DNA of 64,000 bases. Source: Bacillus sp. SKDU12 (lineage in GTDB: Bacteria; Bacillota; Bacilli; Bacillales; Bacillaceae). The notes under the pieces were generated by a model. It did no database searches and was not told where the DNA came from. It worked only from the letters and a program-made list of their open reading frames with translations. Shown here in pieces: positions 31,758 to 40,478 of the stretch (within the stretch, counting starts at the first letter, position 1; each line of letters begins with the position of its first letter). The stretch is from positions 62,001 through 126,000 of the forward strand of contig NZ_MSRC01000006.1 of assembly GCF_010093085.1 (NCBI RefSeq), written 5' to 3'. The translations under genes were made by a program, and so were the position numbers.

Positions 31758-32369
31758 ATGAATGCAATCATTCATGGAGCTGTGCTTGCGTTTGGCTTAA
31801 TTTTGCCGCTGGGGGTGCAGAATGTATTTATTTTTCAGCAAGGCGCGAGGCAAAGACATATTTGGCTGGCACTCCCCGCCGTGATCAGCGCTTCTGTCTG
31901 TGATACTCTGTTAATCGTTTTAGCCGTTGCGAGTGTATCAGTCATTGTGCAGCAGACGCCTATTTTTGAAACGATAATGATGGCCGGGGGATTTTTGTTT
32001 TTGCTTTATATGGGCTGGATAACTTGGAACAGCCATCCGAAAGCAAATCAAAATGAGAAAAATACGTTCACAGCTAAAAAGCAAGCTGCGTTTGCGGCCG
32101 CCGTTTCTCTTTTAAACCCGCACGCTATTCTGGACACGATCGGCATCATCGGCACGAGCTCGCTCCATTATTCCGGGCTTGAGAAATGGCTCTTTATGGC
32201 TGCCTGCATCGCTGTCTCTTGGATTTGGTTTATCAGTCTTGCGATAGCGGGCCGGCTGTTTCAGACAATAGATACGAGCGGCAGGCTTATGCCGATCGTA
32301 AACAAATGCTCTGCGGTGGTGATATGGGCTGCAGCAGGGTATTTCGGGGTATCTCTTTTCAGCAATTAA
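31758..32369 (+). CDS. yisU: LysE/RhtB-type amino-acid exporter
   Basis: The 203-residue protein has six hydrophobic segments and the family start [18 protein letters not shown], plus the [12 protein letters not shown] segment near 118. LysE exporters remove lysine, arginine or other amino acids. GAAGGGAG precedes ATG 31758. The divergent MocR regulator yisV probably controls it. Confidence 0.88.
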   Translation: MNAIIHGAVLAFGLILPLGVQNVFIFQQGARQRHIWLALPAVISASVCDTLLIVLAVASVSVIVQQTPIFETIMMAGGFLFLLYMGWITWNSHPKANQNEKNTFTAKKQAAFAAAVSLLNPHAILDTIGIIGTSSLHYSGLEKWLFMAACIAVSWIWFISLAIAGRLFQTIDTSGRLMPIVNKCSAVVIWAAAGYFGVSLFSN

Positions 32370-32418
32370 AGGAATAACAATTGAAACAGCGAATGTCTTA
32401 GAAAAGGGGGCAATGCTG

Positions 32419-32928
32419 ATGACTGATGCAAAACAGTTATATGACTACCATTCTTGGGCAAACAAGCGAATCTTTAACCATATCGAAAACCTGCCGGAGG
32501 AAACAGCTTATCAAGAAGTTAAGAGCATATTTTCTTCTGTCAGCGATGTGCTGCTTCATATGTGCAGGGCTGACTACTTTTGGCTGAACATTCTTTCCGG
32601 ACTAGCCTACCAAGAGATTATAGACAGCACAGGCAAATTTGAGTCCGAGAAAGGTAATATGGCAGCGATTAAACAGCACGCCGCTGAGTTGGAGCAACAG
32701 TATCATGATTTCTTCAGCCGCCAGATGGACTTAGAACAGACCTTCTCCATGCAGCATCCGAAACTCGGGACACTTGAATCAACCTATGTAGACACCATCC
32801 AGCATGTCGTCAATCACGGCACTTATCACAGAGGGAATGTGACCGCCATGCTGAGGCAGCTTGGCCATTCAGGCGTACCTACTGATTATGTATTTTATTT
32901 ATATGAAAAGAGTGAAAGCAAAGGCTAA
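32419..32928 (+). CDS. yisT: DinB-family four-helix protein
   Basis: The 169-residue protein is a DinB/YfiT-type four-helix bundle. Candidate metal ligands are His11 in [12 protein letters not shown], and the histidine pair in [16 protein letters not shown] near 130. Such proteins may be thiol-dependent transferases, with bacillithiol as the likely cofactor in Bacillus. ATG 32419 is 8 nt after AGGGGG; the ATG 6 nt earlier is too close to it. Confidence 0.85.
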   Translation: MTDAKQLYDYHSWANKRIFNHIENLPEETAYQEVKSIFSSVSDVLLHMCRADYFWLNILSGLAYQEIIDSTGKFESEKGNMAAIKQHAAELEQQYHDFFSRQMDLEQTFSMQHPKLGTLESTYVDTIQHVVNHGTYHRGNVTAMLRQLGHSGVPTDYVFYLYEKSESKG

Positions 32929-33027
32929 CCTGCCCTTGCTTTCATTGATTAGCATGTTTGCGGGAGTGCAGAAGGCGTATTGATTATGCTGACCGCTCCG
33001 ATAAACAATCAAAGGCACTCGTCCATT

Positions 33028-33573
33028 CTATTCACTGTGTTGTTGTTTTACCCATTCCTTCTTTAGCAGTGCGTATTGGAAAGTGTTTTCATATTTAGGT
33101 GTTCCATCCTCGTATTTCGTAAATGAAATAAATTCAAGAAAATAACCTTCTTTGCGCATACCCGCTCTCTCACATAATTTTTGTGACCTGTAGTTGTCAT
33201 CCTCAACATATGCATAAAGCCTTCTTGCTCCTTTTTGTATAAAGAGATACTTGAAAAAAGCCTTCACACTTTCACTTGCATATCCCTTCCCTTCAAACTG
33301 AGCATTGAAGTTCCAGCAAACCGCATAGGTATCTGGTTCATCTTTTACATAATATAGTTCTCCGATTAGAGCATTGCTGTCTTTTAAGCAAACGGCAATA
33401 TAAGAGTCATCATTGCTTCTTTCTTGAACTCTCAAGGCAGCTTCTTCTAACGTAGACATTTTGTCATCTAGAAAGCAATTCACTCTCGGATGAGCCGAAT
33501 ATGCTAACAAACCTTGAGAATCTGCTGCGGCAAAATTTCTTAATAGTAATCGATCGGTTTCAATGTTTTGCAT
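33028..33573 (-). CDS. RimJ/RimL-type GNAT acetyltransferase
   Basis: This 181-residue protein begins MQNIETDRLLLRNF, the typical start of the RimJ/RimL group. The acetyl-CoA loop is QFEGKGYASESVKAFF near 92-107 and a late RRLYAYVEDDNYRSQKLCE segment follows. ATG 33573 is 5 nt after GAGGAGTG. I do not place this gene here in strain 168, which has degA and yisS between yisR and yisT, so it may be strain-specific. Substrate unknown. Confidence 0.82.
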   Translation of the reverse strand: MQNIETDRLLLRNFAAADSQGLLAYSAHPRVNCFLDDKMSTLEEAALRVQERSNDDSYIAVCLKDSNALIGELYYVKDEPDTYAVCWNFNAQFEGKGYASESVKAFFKYLFIQKGARRLYAYVEDDNYRSQKLCERAGMRKEGYFLEFISFTKYEDGTPKYENTFQYALLKKEWVKQQHSE

Positions 33574-33663
33574 ATGGACACTCCTCATGTACATGTCATG
33601 TAACAGCTGATTTCTATGAACAGATTGTACCATATCCTGTTAATGGTCTATAAGAAAACAAAA

Positions 33664-33693
33664 ATAAAAAGAGCCCGCTCATTAGCAGGCTCA
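33664..33693 (-). terminator. Terminator after the degA remnant
   Basis: GAGCCTGC / GCGGGCTC stem with one G-T pair, followed by TTTTTATTTTT on the minus strand. It directly follows the stop of the degA remnant and now ends yisR transcripts. Confidence 0.7.
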
Positions 33694-33797
33694 TGGGTTG
33701 AGCGGCAGGACGAGGTTTTTTATTTCATCTTTCCTGTTAGCAGTTCGCTCACACTTCGGCCCATAAAACGCCCGCCACCCTAAATTGTTGTTTTCAT
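33691..33797 (-). pseudogene. degA: Remnant of a LacI-family regulator gene, probably degA
   Basis: Minus-strand ATG 33797, preceded by GAGGAGCGGAC, reads M-K-T-T-I and then TAG. As I recall, DegA of strain 168 starts MKTTIYDVAKAAGVS, so the first 17 bp survive. After the break the DNA reads MGRSVSELL in one frame and RKDEIKNLVLPLNP-stop in another, both like a LacI-family C-terminus (helix MG..A.ELL, then a LVLP strand). A terminator follows at once. This looks like an internal deletion of about 900 bp plus a frameshift. DegA helps degrade PRPP amidotransferase (PurF). Confidence 0.6.
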
Positions 33798-33814
33798 GTC
33801 CGCTCCTCGTCTGG

Positions 33815-34678
33815 TTATTGAACTTTCCGGCTGACACTTTTCCGGTATTCAATTGGTGAAATGCCTTCTATTTGCTTAAAGAGTTTTGAAAAGTATGTCG
33901 GGTCTTCCATTCCGACCGTTTCCGCAATGACGCCCATTTTATCATTTGTAGAGGATAAAAGACGCTTTGCTTCCCTCATTCTCACCCGATTCGTGTATTG
34001 TGCCGGTGTAACGCCAAGCACCTGCTGCATGCAGCGGCTCACATAATCCTGATGATAATGAAGAGCGAGCGATAAGTCTTTGATTGTTGTTTTTTCTTTA
34101 TAATGCTCCTGTAAGTACCGGGCTGCCTTCCATGCGACCCGTTCTTTCGCAGACGGTATTTGAAACGCCTCTTTTTGAAGGTGAAGCATCAGTTCCTCAA
34201 ATAAGATTTGTTTTCTAAGCGGCAAATCGGAATTTTCAGCAGAGTAATCGATCAGCCTTTCAAACTGCTGTGCCATAAACTGCGGACGCTGCACCTTGCC
34301 TTTTCGCGGCAAAGCCAGTTCGTAGCGGGCCGGCTCCTCAAGACCCCCTTTTTCCTTCTGTAGCTCAGACCAATTACTGCCTCTCTTTTCCGTAAATTCA
34401 TATTGATGTTCATCGAAGTGAAGCCAATAATAAGAGGTTGCTTCATCACTGCCCTTTGTCCCATAGTGTTCAAGACCGGGAGAAAGCAAGATGTACTCAC
34501 CGCCTTCAACAGAGAACGATTTATCATTTTCTGTTATATAAAGCGTTCCCCGCTTGACGTATATCAGATCAAATACGGAGAATACACGCTTCGCATGAGT
34601 TTCTCCTCTTTTAAAAATCCCTTCTCCAGCTGCGATAAATACCGGAAAAGGCGGGACTGTAAATAGGATTCGAGGCAT
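33815..34678 (-). CDS. yisR: AraC-family transcriptional regulator
   Basis: The 287-residue protein has an N-terminal cupin-type sensor half (FIAAGEGIFKRGETHAKRVFS, then SPGLEHYG) and a C-terminal double helix-turn-helix (IKDLSLALHYHQDYVSRCMQ and IAETVGMEDPTYFSKLFKQ). ATG 34678 follows AAGGAGG at 9 nt. It is divergent from yisQ; a target is not evident. A degA remnant begins 17 bp after its stop. Confidence 0.87.
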   Translation of the reverse strand: MPRILFTVPPFPVFIAAGEGIFKRGETHAKRVFSVFDLIYVKRGTLYITENDKSFSVEGGEYILLSPGLEHYGTKGSDEATSYYWLHFDEHQYEFTEKRGSNWSELQKEKGGLEEPARYELALPRKGKVQRPQFMAQQFERLIDYSAENSDLPLRKQILFEELMLHLQKEAFQIPSAKERVAWKAARYLQEHYKEKTTIKDLSLALHYHQDYVSRCMQQVLGVTPAQYTNRVRMREAKRLLSSTNDKMGVIAETVGMEDPTYFSKLFKQIEGISPIEYRKSVSRKVQ

Positions 34679-34801
34679 TTGAATCACCCTCCTTTTTAAG
34701 TCGGATTTTTGCAAGAAGTATCGTTTCTCTCCCTTTTTATTATAAGGAAATGGAGGTACACTTTAAAACGTTGATTTTATTTACGAAAGGGGTTAGACAC
34801 T

Positions 34802-36169
34802 ATGAAACAAGCTGTCTTCAAAACTACCGCTTTGAAAAAACCCGCTGACAAAACGTTCTCATTATTTTCGCTTACTTGGCCGATCTTTATCGAGGTCTCT
34901 TTATATATGTTTATGGGTAATGCCGATACACTGATGCTTAGCCAATACTCAGATAACAGTGTGGCAGCAGTCGGCGTCAGCAACCAGATTTTGAATTTAA
35001 TTATCGTGATGTTCAGCTTTATCGCAACAGGAACAACTGTCATCATTTCACAATTTTTAGGGTCGCAACAAAAGAAAGAAGCCACAGAAGTCGCTTATGT
35101 ATCAATCGCCGCCAACTTCTTTATCAGCCTTGCTATTAGTGCTGTCGTCTTTTTCTCGGCTGTTCCTCTGCTTCATATGATGGGATTATCAAACGAACTG
35201 ATGCCTGATGCCAAAGTCTTTTTGCAAGTTGTCGGAGGTCTTTCCTTTATTCAAGCTTTAATCATGACATTCAGTGCGATCTTAAAAAGCTATGGCTATA
35301 CTAAAGATACAATGTTTGTCACAATCGGCATGAATATTTTAAACATTGCCGGAAACTTTATTGTTATTTTCGGTTTGTTCGGCTTTCCTGTTCTCGGCGT
35401 TGCCGGTGTTGCGATGTCAACATCTATCGCTCGCGTGATTGGATTAATCGCTATGATTGTTATTGTCAACAAACGCATCGGGCTGAAGATGTCGCTGAAA
35501 AAAATCTTTCATATGCATAAAGATCATTTGCGCAAGCTGCTGAAAATCGGCATCCCTTCTGCGGGAGAACAGCTTTCATACAATCTTTCACAAATGATTG
35601 TCACCTATTTTATCGCAATCATGGGCGCACAAGCTTTGACAACAAAGGTGTACACGCAGAATATTACGATGTTTATCTTGCTGTTCGGCACTGCAATCAG
35701 CCAAGGCACACAAATTTTAATCGGCCGCTTTATTGGAGGCAAACAGTTTGATGCCGCGTATGAACGCTGTATGAAGAGTTTATATTGGGCGATCGGTATT
35801 GCTGCTGCAACGTCTGTTTTAATGACGATCTTTTCAAAGGATCTCATCGGCATCTTTACGCAAAGCCCTGATATTATCGCTACTGCAAGCTTATTGATTG
35901 CGATGACGATTATTCTTGAACCAGGCCGGTCATTTAACGTCGTCATTATCAACTCCTTGCGTGCGGCTGGCGATGCGAAGTTCCCTGTCTACATGGCAAT
36001 GATTTCAATGTGGGGCATCGGCCTTCCGCTTGCTTATCTATTTGGTATTCATCTCGGCTTCGGGCTTGCCGGTGTATGGATTTCTTTTATCGCGGATGAA
36101 TGGGTCCGGGGAATCCTCATGTACAGAAGATGGCGCTCACGGATTTGGATTCAAAAAGGGATGGCGTAA
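34802..36169 (+). CDS. yisQ: MATE-family efflux transporter
   Basis: The 455-residue protein has twelve membrane helices in two similar halves (SLTWPIFIEVSLYMFMGNAD near 20 and IGIPSAGEQLSYNLSQMIV near 245). This is the NorM/MATE architecture, which uses Na+ or H+ to export cationic compounds. AAAGGGG precedes ATG 34802. It is divergent from yisR and converges on yisP. Substrate unknown. Confidence 0.88.
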   Translation: MKQAVFKTTALKKPADKTFSLFSLTWPIFIEVSLYMFMGNADTLMLSQYSDNSVAAVGVSNQILNLIIVMFSFIATGTTVIISQFLGSQQKKEATEVAYVSIAANFFISLAISAVVFFSAVPLLHMMGLSNELMPDAKVFLQVVGGLSFIQALIMTFSAILKSYGYTKDTMFVTIGMNILNIAGNFIVIFGLFGFPVLGVAGVAMSTSIARVIGLIAMIVIVNKRIGLKMSLKKIFHMHKDHLRKLLKIGIPSAGEQLSYNLSQMIVTYFIAIMGAQALTTKVYTQNITMFILLFGTAISQGTQILIGRFIGGKQFDAAYERCMKSLYWAIGIAAATSVLMTIFSKDLIGIFTQSPDIIATASLLIAMTIILEPGRSFNVVIINSLRAAGDAKFPVYMAMISMWGIGLPLAYLFGIHLGFGLAGVWISFIADEWVRGILMYRRWRSRIWIQKGMA

Positions 36170-36198
36170 CACCCGGCTCAAGGCCGGGTGTTATTTTA
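36168..36198 (+). terminator. Bidirectional terminator between yisQ and yisP
   Basis: A perfect 10-bp stem AACACCCGGC / GCCGGGTGTT with a short loop, then ATTTTATT, between convergent genes. Confidence 0.85.
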
Positions 36199-36999
36199 TT
36201 GTGCAGACAGAATCAGCTTTGCTTCGCTGTCAGTTAAGACATGCTCTTGTTCAAAAACATTGTACTGCTCAGTCCTGATTTTTTCTAAAACTGCTCGGTG
36301 CAGGTGCGCCGCTGCTTCCACCGCCTTTTGCGAATACTTAGGGAAAAGCGGCAGAGCATCCAGACACTCTTCAAGATAGGCTTCTGCCTCAAAGGCGATA
36401 TACTCCCATGTCATCGTGAACGCTTTATTTACGGTGCCTTTTTGAAGCTCGGCCTCTGTATAGCCGAATTGCTGCATCACCTGACGGGGAATGCGGTTTT
36501 TTTGCTGTTCTGTGCCAAGATCGCTTAAGATGCGAACCAGCTGTATGGCTAAGCCGAGAGAGACGGCTGCTTGTTTCAGCTCATCTTGTTTTCGGCGTGT
36601 CAGGATCGGCAGCAGCATCAATCCCGCCGTACCGCCCGTCTGATATGCATACATGAGCAATTCATCAAGGGAATCATACGGTTTGGCGTTCTCTCTTTGT
36701 GCGGCAATAAACTCCCGAAAAGGCTCGCTGTCCAATGTGAAAGTCTGATATGCATGATCGAAAGCCTTCCATAAATGGTGTTTCCCGTTACTTGTCCTTT
36801 GGTAAACATGATCCGCCTCAGCTTCAAATGCAGCCAATACCTGTTCATCCGCACTGGCCGCTGTGTGGCAAAACGACAACACTGCCCAAGCGGCTTGTCT
36901 TTGCTTCAGCGGGAGACATAATAATGCTTTAAAACAAGCTGGCGCATATTCGCCAACAATCTGTCCGCACTGCTGGTAGGCTTCTTTTATCTCTTTCAT
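36196..36999 (-). CDS. yisP: Squalene/phytoene-synthase-fold phosphatase
   Basis: The 267-residue protein has the trans-head-to-head prenyl-synthase fold, but where active synthases have two Asp-rich metal motifs this one has HTAASADEQ and DLGTEQQKNRI. This agrees with reports that YisP of strain 168 is a farnesyl-diphosphate phosphatase making farnesol, linked to biofilm formation. TAGGAGTG precedes ATG 36999. Confidence 0.87.
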   Translation of the reverse strand: MKEIKEAYQQCGQIVGEYAPACFKALLCLPLKQRQAAWAVLSFCHTAASADEQVLAAFEAEADHVYQRTSNGKHHLWKAFDHAYQTFTLDSEPFREFIAAQRENAKPYDSLDELLMYAYQTGGTAGLMLLPILTRRKQDELKQAAVSLGLAIQLVRILSDLGTEQQKNRIPRQVMQQFGYTEAELQKGTVNKAFTMTWEYIAFEAEAYLEECLDALPLFPKYSQKAVEAAAHLHRAVLEKIRTEQYNVFEQEHVLTDSEAKLILSAQ

Positions 37000-37280
37000 T
37001 TCTTTTCACTCCTATGTATCACTGCTTCTTCAAGTCTAGTATGTTTTTCCCTAATTGTATATGAAGAAAATGCCGATTCTTATTTTGTAAAAGAAACAAG
37101 ATGAAAAATGTGATTGCCGCCATCATATAAACCTCGGATACCTGGTCTGAACAGGAGCATCTTTTAATGCCCTGCAACAGATAAACTAAATACTTCTCAA
37201 TCACCGCTTCAATAAAAGAAGGAATCACGAGAAAAAGAGCTAATTGTTAGTTGATACATCATAGTATTGGAGTGAGTTCA

Positions 37281-37739
37281 GTGAAAACATTTTTTGAATA
37301 TAACTGGCAGGTTAGGGATCAATGGTTTACGTGGTGTCATCAGTTAACCACAGAAGAGTTACTTAAAAACCATCTTGGCGGGGTAGGGAATATTTTATAT
37401 ACTCTTTTTCATATTATTGACGTGGAATATAGTTGGATTCGTGCAATCCAAGGTAAAGAAGACATCGTTGTTCAATTCGCTGATTATCAGACACTCAATA
37501 AAGTAAGATCCCTTTCAAATACATTCCGAGCTGAAATTATTGATGTTTTAGAAACACATTCAGACCAAATAAAAGATGAACTTGTAAGCGTTCCTTGGGA
37601 GAAAGATGTTTTATATACGCGAGATGAAATATTACACCATATTATCGCTCACGAAATTCACCATATTGGCCAACTTTCTGTATGGGCTAGGGAATTAAAG
37701 TTAAGCCCCGTATCAGCTCATTTTATCGGCAGAACATAA
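37281..37739 (+). CDS. yizA: DinB-family four-helix protein
   Basis: The start is GTG 37281, 8 nt after GGAG, giving 152 residues beginning MKTFFEYNWQVRDQW. The fold is a DinB/YfiT bundle with a metal triad: His45 in FHIIDVEYSW and two histidines in IIAHEIHHIGQL. It may bind metal and a thiol cofactor. An upstream in-frame TTG at 37251 lacks a ribosome site. It converges on asnO. Confidence 0.83.
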   Translation: MKTFFEYNWQVRDQWFTWCHQLTTEELLKNHLGGVGNILYTLFHIIDVEYSWIRAIQGKEDIVVQFADYQTLNKVRSLSNTFRAEIIDVLETHSDQIKDELVSVPWEKDVLYTRDEILHHIIAHEIHHIGQLSVWARELKLSPVSAHFIGRT

Positions 37740-37783
37740 ATTCTTATTGAAGGCGCTGCAACAAGTCGATATCGCTGTTGTAC

Positions 37784-37832
37784 AAAAAAGGATAGGCGGA
37801 GCATATTTCTGCTCACCCATCCTTTTTTATTT
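37784..37832 (-). terminator. Terminator between yizA and asnO
   Basis: Outer stem AAAAAAGGAT / ATCCTTTTTT with an inner GAGC / GCTC stem; flanking A/T tracts allow use on both strands. Confidence 0.7.
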
Positions 37833-37875
37833 TAATTATATCCCACGCCGTTTCATAACATTTGCATAGAACAAC

Positions 37876-39720
37876 CTATCTCTCGTCAATATCAATGCGA
37901 TACGCTTCAAACCATGTATGAATTTGAGCAAGGTGGGCGATCAGCTGAGGCCCTTTCATGAGCTGCCCAAACCACGGAACCTTGAAGGAGGAGCCTTCCG
38001 TTTCTAAGAGCTGATCCAATTGTTTTCTGTCCAACAGAGTATGGAGCACAGAGTCCTTTTGGCTTCTGATGGCTTTCAGCCACTCGCTGACTCCTTTTGT
38101 ATATTCGGGATGATGTGTTTTCGGATACGGGCTTTTTTTGCGATACAGAATGTCATCAGGCAAAATGCCTTCGAGTGCTTTTCGTAAAATGCCTTTTTCC
38201 CGGCTGTCATGCATTTTCATTTCCCACGGAATATTCCATACATATTCCACGAGCCGGTGATCAGCAAATGGCACCCGCACTTCAAGGCTTGCTCCCATGC
38301 TCATGCGGTCCTTTCGATCCAAAAGGTTCGTCATAAACCACAGCATATTTAAATAGAAGAGCTGTCTTCTTGCTTTGTCCGCACCCGTTTCCCCATCTAA
38401 TAATGGTGTTTCCACCAAGGTTTCTTCATATTTGGCATTCACGTATTCTTTGAGATTCAATTTGTTCTGCCACGAATCAGAAAGCAGCTTAATCCGCTCT
38501 TCTGTCGACCGCATCCATGGAAAGCCGGCCTCAACGTCTGCCATATGAAACCAAGGGTACCCGCCGAAAATCTCATCCGCGCATTCGCCCGACAAGCTGA
38601 CGACAAAGTCCTTTTTCATTTCCCGGCAAAACCACAGTAGGGATGAGTCCACATCAGCCATTCCCGGCAAATCCTTGACGAGCACAGCTTCCTCCAAATG
38701 ATCGACAAGATCATGTTGGCTGATGATGCACCTGTGATGCGTCGTGCCGAAGGCCTCTGTCATTTTTTCTATCCATGGCCCATCGTCATTTGGCTGAAAA
38801 GCGCTTGCTTGAAAAAATTTATCGTTCTCTTCGTAATCAATCGAATAAGTATGAAGCGGTGCTTTTCCTTCCTTTTCAAAATGGCCTGCCGCAATCGCTG
38901 TAATGGCGCTTGAGTCCAATCCGCCTGATAGAAACGTACAAACCGGCACATCTGACACAAGCTGCCGTGTCACCGCATCCTGAAACAATGATCTGACATT
39001 GGCAACCGTGTCATTAAAGCTATCCGTATGTGTTTCGCTTTCTACATTCCAATACCGCCAAATATTCAGCCCATCTTTAGAAAATGTCAGCGCGTGTGCC
39101 GGGCGGACTTCTTTAATGCCTTTAAATACGCCAGTACCCGGAGTTCTGGACGGCCCAAGCCCAAAGATTTCAGAAAGTCCTGTTCTATCGACACACGCTT
39201 TTACATCAGGGTGTGCGAGGATCGCTTTGATTTCTGATCCAAACAGAAAAGAAGAATCTTGCTTCGTGTAAAAAAACGGCTTTACACCAAGACGGTCTCT
39301 CGCGGCAAACAGCAGATCACGCTTTTCATCCCACACAGCAAAAGCGAATATGCCATTGAGATGGTCTACGCAGTCTTCCTTCCATTCAATGTAGCTGTGC
39401 AGGAGCACTTCAGTATCTGACGTGCGCTCGAACTGATGGCCCCGCGCCCGCAATTCTCTGCGCAGATCTTCCGTGTTATACAGCTCCCCATTGTAAATAA
39501 TGGTGTACGTATCCCCTTTATAGGTGCATGCCATCGGCTGGCGTCCGCCTTCTATATCGACAACCGCAAGCCTTTTATGTCCAAATAAAACATGATGCTC
39601 TCCCCAAACGTTCGAATCATCAGGTCCCCGTTGGGTAAGAGTGTCTGTCATTCTGTTAATCGTTTGTTTTTCCTGGACGAGCTGCTTTTTAAAATCGACC
39701 CAACCCGTAATTCCACACAT
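37876..39720 (-). CDS. asnO: Glutamine-hydrolysing asparagine synthetase
   Basis: The 614-residue protein starts MCGITGW, so Cys2 is the amidotransferase nucleophile. Residues 1-210 are the class II glutaminase domain (RLAVVDIEGGRQPM). The synthetase domain has PP-loop FLSGGLDSSAI near 257 and SLSGECADEIFGGYPW. In strain 168 AsnO is expressed in sporulation and needed for it. It is divergent from yisN. Confidence 0.95.
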   Translation of the reverse strand: MCGITGWVDFKKQLVQEKQTINRMTDTLTQRGPDDSNVWGEHHVLFGHKRLAVVDIEGGRQPMACTYKGDTYTIIYNGELYNTEDLRRELRARGHQFERTSDTEVLLHSYIEWKEDCVDHLNGIFAFAVWDEKRDLLFAARDRLGVKPFFYTKQDSSFLFGSEIKAILAHPDVKACVDRTGLSEIFGLGPSRTPGTGVFKGIKEVRPAHALTFSKDGLNIWRYWNVESETHTDSFNDTVANVRSLFQDAVTRQLVSDVPVCTFLSGGLDSSAITAIAAGHFEKEGKAPLHTYSIDYEENDKFFQASAFQPNDDGPWIEKMTEAFGTTHHRCIISQHDLVDHLEEAVLVKDLPGMADVDSSLLWFCREMKKDFVVSLSGECADEIFGGYPWFHMADVEAGFPWMRSTEERIKLLSDSWQNKLNLKEYVNAKYEETLVETPLLDGETGADKARRQLFYLNMLWFMTNLLDRKDRMSMGASLEVRVPFADHRLVEYVWNIPWEMKMHDSREKGILRKALEGILPDDILYRKKSPYPKTHHPEYTKGVSEWLKAIRSQKDSVLHTLLDRKQLDQLLETEGSSFKVPWFGQLMKGPQLIAHLAQIHTWFEAYRIDIDER

Positions 39721-39889
39721 GTGATATCAGCTCCAATCCCATTTCTATCGAAACAATTTCGTTTCTTTCAGCGCCTTAGTAAGTTTATGCATCTATAGGC
39801 AGATAGATGATTTGTCCATCAAAGAGTTGTATGGGACAGGCTTGAATTGGAAAGAAAGAAGAGGAATGAAGAAAAAGGAGACAGCATGG

Positions 39890-40447
39890 ATGAAACGGAA
39901 ACAATTGTTATATAAAGAGGAACGAAAATGGGAATACGGCACCATTCTCATCGAAGATGGCATCTGTTTAATTGAAAACGGGGAAGGCGATATCCTGCTG
40001 GCGGACAGTCTCCATCACAGCCCAATTTGGATCCAGCATAAAGGAAAATGGAAGCAGGCCGGCTTTCATGATCAATTGATTCTGGCATGCGGCGAGGAAC
40101 ACATCTCCCTTTCAGGCGGAGAACACATCCGCTATGAAAAATCAGTCAAGTTGCCGCTCATGACACTTTTGGATTCGCTGGATGACGAAACCTTTTTGGT
40201 GTTTTTACAGCATTTGCACAGCTTTGGCTTATCCGTATTCGATTGCGTATTTTCCTATAATAAGGGGGTCTTTTCGAATACACCTGCCGAGCAGGGTGTA
40301 TCTTTTTATCACTTCTCAAACGACACCGCCCAATGCGCGATGCAGCACCACTACAGCCACGACACGACAGGCGATCGGTTTGAATGGACAGCTTCAAACG
40401 GAAAACGTTCCATTATGTATTCAGCAGTCCAGCGGGGGCGCAAATAA
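39890..40447 (+). CDS. yisN: Protein of unknown function (DUF2777-like)
   Basis: The start chosen is ATG 39890, 9 nt after AAGGAG, giving 185 residues beginning MKRKQLLYKEERKWEYGTIL. A longer start at ATG 39866 is possible. The protein is soluble, rich in acidic and aromatic residues and contains a His-rich stretch (MQHHYSHDTTG) near the C-terminus. No catalytic motif is recognised. The name rests on position between asnO and wprA. Confidence 0.72.
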   Translation: MKRKQLLYKEERKWEYGTILIEDGICLIENGEGDILLADSLHHSPIWIQHKGKWKQAGFHDQLILACGEEHISLSGGEHIRYEKSVKLPLMTLLDSLDDETFLVFLQHLHSFGLSVFDCVFSYNKGVFSNTPAEQGVSFYHFSNDTAQCAMQHHYSHDTTGDRFEWTASNGKRSIMYSAVQRGRK

Positions 40448-40477
40448 AAAAAGCGGTGCAGCGAGCACCGCTTTTTG
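40446..40477 (+). terminator. Bidirectional terminator between yisN and wprA
   Basis: Stem AAAAAGCGGTGC / GCACCGCTTTTT with a 5-nt loop between convergent genes. Confidence 0.88.
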
Positions 40478-40478
40478 A

